A stretch of 5,005 nucleotides of DNA from Clostridiales bacterium (GTDB lineage Bacteria; Bacillota; Clostridia; Peptostreptococcales; Anaerovoracaceae), in assembly GCA_012515135.1 (NCBI GenBank), contig JAAYYX010000014.1:1-5005 (forward strand), written 5' to 3'. The translations under genes were made by a program, and so were the position numbers. Shown one piece after another: positions 1 to 5,005 of the stretch (position 1 is the first letter of the stretch; each line of letters opens with the position of its first letter). Under the pieces are notes generated by a model. It did not search any database. It saw only the letters and a program-made list of their open reading frames with translations, and was not told the DNA's origin.

Positions 1-33
1 CCTTTCTTTTTCCCCTTTATTTTTTTGATTCAT
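1..33 (-). CDS. Start of an unidentified downstream gene (partial, runs off the window)
   Basis: An ATG at 33-31 overlaps the aspS TGA in an ATGA arrangement and opens a frame of 11 codons, MNQKNKGEKER, that reaches the window edge without a stop. A good Shine-Dalgarno lies 8 bases upstream. The fragment is hydrophilic and basic and too short to assign to any family. In Bacillus subtilis aspS is followed by the tRNA t6A-cyclising enzyme gene, but nothing here supports that identity. No terminator hairpin follows aspS, which agrees with continued transcription. The alternative is that the ATG is chance and the real gene starts further downstream. Confidence 0.6.
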   Translation of the reverse strand, partial: MNQKNKGEKER

Positions 34-1808
34 ATCTTTTTCTCCCCGTTTATTTTTATGGAGAGCTCATCAAGCTGTCTCTGATCCGCCGATGAGGGTG
101 CACCGCTGACCATACACTGGGCCGCCTGGTTCTTCGGGAATGCTATAACTTCTCTTATACTTTTTTCTTTTGCCATCAGCATTACCAGCCTGTCAAGACC
201 GTAGGCCAGTCCTCCGTGAGGCGGTGCTCCGTATTTGAATGCTTCAACAAGGAATCCGAATTTGCTCTTTGCCTCTTCTTCACTTATTCCCAGGGTCCTG
301 AACATCCTTTCCTGAAGGCTGCGGTCATGTATCCTTATGCTCCCGCCACCCAGTTCAACGCCATTCATAACTATATCATATGCCTGTGCTTTGACGCTTT
401 GGGGATGGCTTTCCAGCTTTTCAGCATCCTTTGAGCAGGGCGATGTAAAGGGATGGTGCTTTGCCTTGAATCTTTTTTCTTCCTCATCATATTCAAAAAG
501 AGGAAAATCCGTCACCCAAAGAAGTTCGTATTTATCATCATCCAAAAGCCCCATGGCCTCTGCTGTATACCTTCTCAAAAATCCCAGACTGTCCAGAGTT
601 ACAGATCTATTCTCGGCAACTATCAGTATAAGGTCTCCTTCTTTTGCCGAGAAGACATCGGCGATTTCCGCAAGTTGATTTGTGCTAAAGAATTTATTAA
701 CAGAAGATGTTATACCTTCCCCGCTTTTTTTCATCCATACCAGACCCGATGCCCCATAACTTTTTACTGCCTGAGTGAGTTTGTCTATGTCTTTTCTGCT
801 GAAATGCTCTCCCCCTTTTTCTATGCATATTCCTCTTACGTCTCCTCCCTTTTGAAGGACTTTTGTGAAAACATCAAAACTGCAGTTTTTTACGGTTTCA
901 TTCAGCTTTTTCAGTTCATTGCCGAATCTGGTGTCAGGTTTATCACTGCCGTAACGTTCCATTGCTTCGTCATAGGTTAATCTTGGAAGGGGAGTTTTTA
1001 TGTCTTTTCCCTTTATTTCCTTTAGGAGTTTTTTGAGAAAGCCTTCCTGTATTTTGATTATATCATCCATGTCCGCAAAGGACATTTCCAGGTCTATCTG
1101 AGTAAATTCCGGCTGCCTGTCGGCTCTCAGATCTTCGTCTCTGAAGCATCTGGCTATCTGAAAATATCTGTCGATGCCGCTTACCATGAGGAGCTGTTTG
1201 AACATCTGGGGTGATTGAGGCAGTGCATAAAAATTCCCCGGGCTGATTCTGCTGGGCACAAGATAGTCCCTGGCCCCTTCAGGTGTGGGCTTTATAAGCA
1301 TGGGAGTCTCTACTTCTATAAAGCCCTGCTCATCAAAATAATCCCTCGCCAGTTTTGCTATTTTATGTCTCAGGGTCAGGTTTTTCTGCATTGATGGTTT
1401 TCTTAGATCCAGATACCTGTATTTCAATCTCAGATTATCTTCTGCATTGTCGTCATCTTTTATATATATGGGTGTTGTTTCCGCCTTTGAATATATGACA
1501 AGATCATTGGCAAATATCTCGATTTCTCCTGTGGGTATGTCCGGGTTCTTGGCTTGTCTTTCTCTGACTTCTCCTTTTATCCCGACCACAAATTCGCTTC
1601 TCAAACCGTCCGCCCTTTCAAAAAGTTCCTTTGGTATATTCTCATCGAAAACCACCTGTACTATGCCGGTCCTGTCTCTTAAATCACAGAATATAAGCCC
1701 CCCCAGGTTTCTTCTTTTCTGTATCCAGCCGTTTATAACGGCCTCTCTGCCAATATCGTCTATACGGAAGCTCCCGCACATATTTGTTCTTTTGAATGAT
1801 CCATCCAT
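30..1808 (-). CDS. aspS: Aspartate--tRNA ligase (AspRS), bacterial type with GAD insertion
   Basis: A class IIb synthetase of 592 residues, the usual bacterial length, which charges tRNA-Asp (or tRNA-Asp and tRNA-Asn if non-discriminating). The N-terminal OB-fold anticodon domain (about 7-110) includes GWIQKRRNLGGLIFCDLRDRTGIVQVVF. A linker ending in LRLKYRYLDLR leads to the catalytic domain with ETPMLIKPTPEGARDYLVPSR, YALPQSPQMFKQLLM (aspartate and ATP pocket) and motif 2 FRDEDLRADRQPEFTQ (222-237). The bacterial GAD insertion occupies roughly 290-425. Then come HHPFTSP (451-457), GVELGGGSIRIHD (483-495) and motif 3 GLAYGLDRLVMLM (533-545), followed by VIAFPKNQAAQCMVSGAPS. The Leu at position 35 is the residue type found in discriminating enzymes such as E. 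coli AspRS, but this is not proof of specificity. The start directly follows the hisS TAA with no gap. The TGA stop overlaps the ATG of a downstream gene. Confidence 0.98.
   Translation of the reverse strand: MDGSFKRTNMCGSFRIDDIGREAVINGWIQKRRNLGGLIFCDLRDRTGIVQVVFDENIPKELFERADGLRSEFVVGIKGEVRERQAKNPDIPTGEIEIFANDLVIYSKAETTPIYIKDDDNAEDNLRLKYRYLDLRKPSMQKNLTLRHKIAKLARDYFDEQGFIEVETPMLIKPTPEGARDYLVPSRISPGNFYALPQSPQMFKQLLMVSGIDRYFQIARCFRDEDLRADRQPEFTQIDLEMSFADMDDIIKIQEGFLKKLLKEIKGKDIKTPLPRLTYDEAMERYGSDKPDTRFGNELKKLNETVKNCSFDVFTKVLQKGGDVRGICIEKGGEHFSRKDIDKLTQAVKSYGASGLVWMKKSGEGITSSVNKFFSTNQLAEIADVFSAKEGDLILIVAENRSVTLDSLGFLRRYTAEAMGLLDDDKYELLWVTDFPLFEYDEEEKRFKAKHHPFTSPCSKDAEKLESHPQSVKAQAYDIVMNGVELGGGSIRIHDRSLQERMFRTLGISEEEAKSKFGFLVEAFKYGAPPHGGLAYGLDRLVMLMAKEKSIREVIAFPKNQAAQCMVSGAPSSADQRQLDELSIKINGEKKI
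42..47 (-). promoter_or_regulatory. Ribosome binding site of the gene following aspS
   Basis: The sense strand has GGGGAG inside the last codons of aspS (Gly-Glu of NGEKKI), 8 bases upstream of an ATG at 33. Placement and spacing match a functional Shine-Dalgarno sequence and mirror the hisS/aspS junction. Confidence 0.65.
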
Positions 1809-3065
1809 TTATTTCTCCTTTTTGAGCTCAGTGAGGATTTCTCCAAAGGGTATCTGCTTTTGCGTTGAAGTTTCCATATCCTTGATCGTCACTTTGCCAA
1901 GAGCCAATTCGTTTTCTCCGATTATTACTGTGTTTCGAACTCCCATTCTATCGGCATATTTGAACTGACCTTTTATATTTCTGGCCATACAGTCCATTTC
2001 AACATGCAGCCCTTCTTTTCTGAGACCTCTCATAAGCTTCAGTGCCGCTGCTTTTGGAGCTTCTCCCATAAATGCGATGAAGGCATCTGCTCCCATGGGT
2101 TTTGGTATTTCCACTCCGTTGGAATCCATCAGCATAAGAAGTCTTTCTTTTCCCAGGCCGAAACCTACTCCCGGTATGGGTGGCCCTCCCAGTTCTTCAC
2201 TCAGATGATCGTAACGTCCTCCTCCGCAAACTGTGCCCTGGGAGCCGATACTCAATGCAACGAATTCAAAGGCTGTTTTAGTATAATAGTCCAGTCCTCT
2301 TACTATTCCCGGGTTGACTTTGTACTCTATGCCCATGGAACCAAGATCGGTTTTAAGATCTTCAAAGGCCGCTTTACATTCATCACAAAGATAGTCGATC
2401 ATAAGAGGAGCCTCTTTTACCAGCTCCTGATCTTCAGGAGATTTACAGTCCAGTATCCTCATGGGATTTCTCTCATATCTGTCCTTGCAGGTATCACAAA
2501 GCTTATCATATATCGGTTTGAGATATTCCCGAAGAGCATTTCTGTAACTGTCTCTGCATTTCGGACATCCTATACTGTTTATCTGAAGTTCCACATCCCT
2601 TATTCCCAGTCCTTCGATGAATTCCTTTCCCAGGGCTATTACTTCCGCATCGGCCATCATATCATTTGTTCCGAATATTTCTATTCCGAACTGATGGAAC
2701 TGTCTTTGTCTCCCGGACTGGGGTTTTTCGTATCTGAAGCACGGTATATTATAATAATATTTGGAAGGCTGAGGATCAGCATACATTTTGTGCTCAACAA
2801 AAGCCCTTACCACCGGCGACGTACCCTCGGGCCTTAATGTAAGGCTTCGATCTGACTGATTCCATGTGTACATTTCTTTCTGAACTATATCAGTAGTATC
2901 TCCCACTCCCCTGGTGAACAGCTCGGTATGTTCGAAAACCGGTGTGCGTATTTCCCTGAACCCGTATCTTCTGCATATATCCGCAAAAGCTTCTTCGATG
3001 TAGTGCCACTTATACGCATCCTCCGGTAGCATATCTTTTGTTCCTCTGGGTGCATTTGTAAGCAT
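1809..3065 (-). CDS. hisS: Histidine--tRNA ligase (HisRS)
   Basis: A class II synthetase of 418 residues, the normal bacterial length, which attaches histidine to tRNA-His in the cytoplasm using ATP. The N-terminus APRGTKDMLPED is typical. Motif 1 lies around residues 36-60 (REIRTPVFEHTELFTRGVGD). Motif 2 contains TLRPEGTSPVVRA (76-88) and FRYEKPQSGRQRQFHQ (110-125). The HisA signature VRGLDYYT is at 255-262 and carries the catalytic Arg256. CGGGRYDHL is at 280-288, and motif 3 is GVGFGLGKERLLML (299-312). The C-terminal anticodon-binding domain runs from about 325 to the end. The insertion between motif 2 and HisA is cysteine-rich: CxxC at 167/170, 190/193 and 227/230, plus Cys207. The stop TAA directly abuts the aspS ATG. 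No T-box leader can fit in the 25-base upstream gap, so any tRNA-dependent control must act at the head of the operon. Confidence 0.98.
   Translation of the reverse strand: MLTNAPRGTKDMLPEDAYKWHYIEEAFADICRRYGFREIRTPVFEHTELFTRGVGDTTDIVQKEMYTWNQSDRSLTLRPEGTSPVVRAFVEHKMYADPQPSKYYYNIPCFRYEKPQSGRQRQFHQFGIEIFGTNDMMADAEVIALGKEFIEGLGIRDVELQINSIGCPKCRDSYRNALREYLKPIYDKLCDTCKDRYERNPMRILDCKSPEDQELVKEAPLMIDYLCDECKAAFEDLKTDLGSMGIEYKVNPGIVRGLDYYTKTAFEFVALSIGSQGTVCGGGRYDHLSEELGGPPIPGVGFGLGKERLLMLMDSNGVEIPKPMGADAFIAFMGEAPKAAALKLMRGLRKEGLHVEMDCMARNIKGQFKYADRMGVRNTVIIGENELALGKVTIKDMETSTQKQIPFGEILTELKKEK
1815..1820 (-). promoter_or_regulatory. Ribosome binding site of aspS, inside the last codons of hisS
   Basis: The sense strand reads AAGGAG within the hisS codons for the final Lys-Lys-Glu-Lys, 6 bases upstream of the aspS ATG at 1808. 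It supports this ATG over the in-frame ATG nine codons later (1781), which would delete the conserved KRT that precedes the first strand of the anticodon-binding domain. Confidence 0.88.
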
Positions 3066-3073
3066 TTTTATCT

Positions 3074-3079
3074 CCTCCT
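3074..3079 (-). promoter_or_regulatory. Strong ribosome binding site of hisS
   Basis: The sense strand has a perfect AGGAGG 8 bases upstream of the ATG at 3065, within the 25-base gap after the hydrolase stop. This fixes the hisS start. The same reading frame is open upstream to an ATG at 3284, but that would overlap the hydrolase gene by nearly 200 bases and would add 73 residues unlike any HisRS. Confidence 0.9.
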
Positions 3080-3090
3080 GTTGATTATCT

Positions 3091-3711
3091 CTATAAGAAC
3101 GGATTATTCTTTTTTTCAAATCCGATACTTGTCGGTCCCATATGTCCCGGATATACCATGGTATCTTCGGGAAGAACGAATAATTTTTCGTGTATAGCTT
3201 TTGAAAGTTGTTCAAATGATGCCCCCGGAAAATCTGTTCTGCCCACAGATGAATGAAAAAGAGTATCTCCGCTGAAAAGGGCATTTCCCGTAAGTATGCA
3301 CATCCCGCCCGGCGAATGTCCCGGTGTCATGATAAACTGCAGTTTCATATCACCGACACAAAGTTCATCTCCCTCATTCACAAGTATATCGGCATGGACT
3401 TCTATGGCCTCATTCTGTGTCATCATTGACATATTCATTGATGCATCAGCCAGCAGATCTTTTTCCGCCGCTGATGCCACGATCTTGGCTGCGGGCATGT
3501 CCTTCCTGTATCCTTTGACGCCTCCAATATGGTCTCCATGACCATGAGTAAGTATTATATACTTTATATCTGTCTCCAGTTTTCTTATTTCTTCTATCAG
3601 CCCTGTATCATATCCGCCCGGATCCACAATGAATCCCTCCTTGTTTTTTTCATCGATCACCAGATATGTGTTTACCATCAAAGGCCCGCTGGGCATGTTG
3701 AAAATTTTCAT
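3091..3711 (-). CDS. Metallo-beta-lactamase-fold hydrolase, glyoxalase II-like (YqgX/YcbL type)
   Basis: A 206-residue cytoplasmic protein with no signal peptide or membrane segment. It shows the complete binuclear metal site of the family: THGHGDH at residues 55-61, GHSPGG at 131-136, SGDTLF around 148-152 with the bridging Asp149, and PGH at 188-190. GRTDF (157-161) and the tail IGFEKKNNPF match small single-domain glyoxalase II-like proteins common in Bacillota. They are shorter than true glyoxalase II, which carries an extra C-terminal glutathione-binding domain. The likely chemistry is hydrolysis of a thioester or related ester, but the substrate is not established and cannot be read from the sequence. 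The start MKIFNMPSGPLMVNTYLV fits the family N-terminus. The gene lies 14 bases after rel and 25 bases before hisS, and this position between the two recurs in Clostridia. Confidence 0.93.
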   Translation of the reverse strand: MKIFNMPSGPLMVNTYLVIDEKNKEGFIVDPGGYDTGLIEEIRKLETDIKYIILTHGHGDHIGGVKGYRKDMPAAKIVASAAEKDLLADASMNMSMMTQNEAIEVHADILVNEGDELCVGDMKLQFIMTPGHSPGGMCILTGNALFSGDTLFHSSVGRTDFPGASFEQLSKAIHEKLFVLPEDTMVYPGHMGPTSIGFEKKNNPFL

Positions 3712-3722
3712 TTGCTTTTGAT

Positions 3723-3729
3723 CTCCTAA
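3723..3729 (-). promoter_or_regulatory. Ribosome binding site of the MBL-fold hydrolase, overlapping the rel stop codon
   Basis: The sense strand reads TTAGGAG here, and the TAG within it is the stop codon of rel. The core GGAG is 11 bases from the ATG at 3711, somewhat longer than the usual 5-9. The next in-frame ATG (codon 6) would cut into the conserved family N-terminus, so the first ATG remains the best start. The arrangement suggests that translation of the hydrolase is coupled to termination of rel. Confidence 0.7.
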
Positions 3730-5005
3730 CTTCTCGTTCTGTATACTTCCGAAACGCCCTGAACATTTTTGAGGGCTCTTAATATCTTTTTCATCTGCGC
3801 AGTATTTGATATTGAAAGGGTAAGGATCACATCAATACTTCTGTCTTTACCGCTTCTGGCATTCACTCCGGCTATATGGACATCCATTGCCTCACAGGCT
3901 TTTGAAAGGTCTGAAAAAAGACCTTTTCGATCTTCTGCAATTATGGAAATGTCTGCATTGTATGATTTCTCCCTGCTGTTGTCCCATTCCACCTGGATAA
4001 GCCTTGCTTTTTCGGATAGCGGAAGGGCTACTATGTTATCACAATCTGTCCTGTGTACGGATATACCTCTGCCCTTGGTTATAAATCCTATTATCTCATC
4101 TCCGGGAACAGGGTTGCAGCATTTGGAAACTCTGATGAGCAGGTTGTCCATACCTTTTACTTTTACACCGGGGTTATCTCTTAACCTCTGTTTTTCTTTT
4201 TTTGCTTTTTCATCTATTATATCTGCAGCTTCGTTTTTCTGTTTTTTCTGTTCTTCTTTTTTGTCTTCCGTATAATACTTTATGAGGGCAGCTGCAACTC
4301 TGCTGACGTATGTGCCCCCGTTGGCCAGTTGAGTATAAAGCTCATCCGTTCCCGAAAGTCCCGATTCTTTTATATGCTTTGTGATATATGAGTTTATAAG
4401 GACCTGTCTTGGATCGTATCCCTTTTTTCTTATGCTCTTATCGATATTATCCTTGCCTTTGTCGATGTCATCGGATTTGTTTTCTTTTCTGAGCCATTGC
4501 CTTATCTTGTTTCTTGCCGTGCTGCTTTGAGCTATCTTAAGCCAGTCTATACTTGGGCCTTTGGCATTTGGTGATGTTATTATCTCTATTATTGTTCCGT
4601 TTTCAAGTTTGTGATCTATGGGTACCATCTTTCCGTTCACCTTGGCTCCCACACATTTTGCGCCCACATCCGTATGTATCTTGAATGCAAAATCCAGAGG
4701 TGTTGATCCCGAAGGAAGTTCTATGACATCTCCCTGGGGAGTAAAAACAAAGACCTGGTTCTCAAAAAGATCCACCTTGAGAGACTCCATGAATTCCGCA
4801 GGATCTTCCATGTCCTTCTGCCATTCCAGGGTCTGTCTCAGCCATGCCAGCTTTACTTCTTCCTGATCGTTTATCACACCTTCTTTGTATTTCCAGTGGG
4901 CGGCGATACCGTACTCCGCTATGCGGTGCATATCGTAAGTTCTTATCTGTATCTCGAAGGGTTTTCCGCTTTCTCCTATTACCGTTGTATGTATTGACTG
5001 GTACA
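3726..5005 (-). CDS. relA: Bifunctional (p)ppGpp synthetase/hydrolase of the RelA/SpoT (Rel) family, C-terminal part (5' end outside window)
   Basis: Long Rel proteins make (p)ppGpp from GTP/GDP and ATP, and usually also hydrolyse it, when uncharged tRNA sits on a stalled ribosome. About 425 codons are visible; the frame is open to the window edge, so the HD hydrolase domain and most of the synthetase domain lie outside. The visible part opens with the end of the synthetase domain: YQSIHTTV, whose Tyr stacks on the guanine in characterised Rel enzymes, then EIQIRT, whose Glu is the metal-binding catalytic residue, and IAEYGIAAHWKYKEG. Next come a TGS domain (visible residues about 78-142, with the tRNA CCA-contacting His in FKIHTDVG), a helical region, a Lys/Glu-rich linker (about 245-277), the zinc-finger/RIS domain (SKCCNPVPGDE, then H and C in SVHRTDC) and a C-terminal ACT domain (about 350-425). 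The ATG at 4931 is internal, not the start. Hydrolase and synthetase competence cannot be judged because those motifs are not visible. The stop is TAG. Confidence 0.97.
   Translation of the reverse strand, partial: YQSIHTTVIGESGKPFEIQIRTYDMHRIAEYGIAAHWKYKEGVINDQEEVKLAWLRQTLEWQKDMEDPAEFMESLKVDLFENQVFVFTPQGDVIELPSGSTPLDFAFKIHTDVGAKCVGAKVNGKMVPIDHKLENGTIIEIITSPNAKGPSIDWLKIAQSSTARNKIRQWLRKENKSDDIDKGKDNIDKSIRKKGYDPRQVLINSYITKHIKESGLSGTDELYTQLANGGTYVSRVAAALIKYYTEDKKEEQKKQKNEAADIIDEKAKKEKQRLRDNPGVKVKGMDNLLIRVSKCCNPVPGDEIIGFITKGRGISVHRTDCDNIVALPLSEKARLIQVEWDNSREKSYNADISIIAEDRKGLFSDLSKACEAMDVHIAGVNARSGKDRSIDVILTLSISNTAQMKKILRALKNVQGVSEVYRTRS

Noticed and set aside
1..29. A terminator after aspS
   Set aside because: The sense strand is A/G-rich with no inverted repeat and no T-run. 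It reads instead as the start of another coding frame.
337..980. Overlapping plus-strand open frames opposite aspS
   Set aside because: They are antisense to the GAD insertion and C-terminal catalytic portion of AspRS. They overlap each other in different frames and show no domain motifs. They are best explained as shadows.
2004..2837. A 277-codon open frame on the plus strand
   Set aside because: It lies wholly antisense to the conserved coding region of hisS. The translation is low-complexity, rich in Phe/Ser/Tyr, as expected from the complement of codons, and has no recognisable domain.
3066..3090. Possible T-box leader or promoter in front of hisS
   Set aside because: Many Bacillota synthetase genes have T-box leaders, but only 25 bases separate the hydrolase stop from the hisS ATG and they are largely occupied by the ribosome binding site. 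No specifier loop or terminator could fit.
3066..3284. In-frame upstream extension of hisS to an ATG at 3284 (491-residue version)
   Set aside because: It would overlap the hydrolase gene by almost 200 bases, has no family-like sequence, and bypasses the perfect AGGAGG at 3074-3079. The 418-residue form has the normal length and N-terminus.
3726..4931. A complete short Rel-like protein starting at the ATG at 4931
   Set aside because: The same frame continues upstream to the window edge with the conserved synthetase motifs YQSIHTTV and EIQIRT, so the ATG encodes the internal Met of the DMHRIAEYG segment of a longer Rel protein.

Overview
The window is a run of co-directional housekeeping genes, all on the minus strand. 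It suggests a bacterium of the Bacillota (Firmicutes), most likely class Clostridia. This rests on three things: the gene order rel - metallo-beta-lactamase hydrolase - hisS - aspS, which is familiar from that group; strong purine-rich ribosome binding sites of the AGGAGG type; and moderately AT-rich coding sequence with frequent ATA, AGA and AGG codons. No 16S rRNA or other taxonomic marker is present, so the placement is an inference.

Layout in the direction of transcription (high to low coordinates): 5005-3726 is the 3' part of a long RelA/SpoT (Rel) ppGpp synthetase/hydrolase, whose start lies outside the window. 3711-3091 is a small glyoxalase II-like metallo-beta-lactamase-fold hydrolase. 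3065-1809 is histidyl-tRNA synthetase (hisS). 1808-30 is aspartyl-tRNA synthetase (aspS). 33-1 is the first 11 codons of a further gene that overlaps the aspS stop by 4 bases. The gaps are 14, 25, 0 and -4 bases, so there is no room for terminators, T-box leaders or ordinary promoters between the genes. The whole block is almost certainly one transcript. Each downstream start has a recognisable Shine-Dalgarno sequence. Three of the four lie in, or overlap the end of, the preceding gene.

Functionally, two enzymes charge tRNAs (His, Asp). Rel responds to uncharged tRNA on stalled ribosomes, so the cluster links aminoacylation with the stringent response. The hydrolase is a conserved passenger whose substrate cannot be read from sequence.

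I saw no mobile element, CRISPR array, RNA gene, repeat family or convincing undescribed system. The findings are small-scale: tight translational coupling, a hidden downstream gene start, a slippery A7 run in rel, a cysteine-rich insertion in HisRS, and the absence of dtd and hemZ from the cluster. Long open frames on the plus strand are antisense shadows of these genes.
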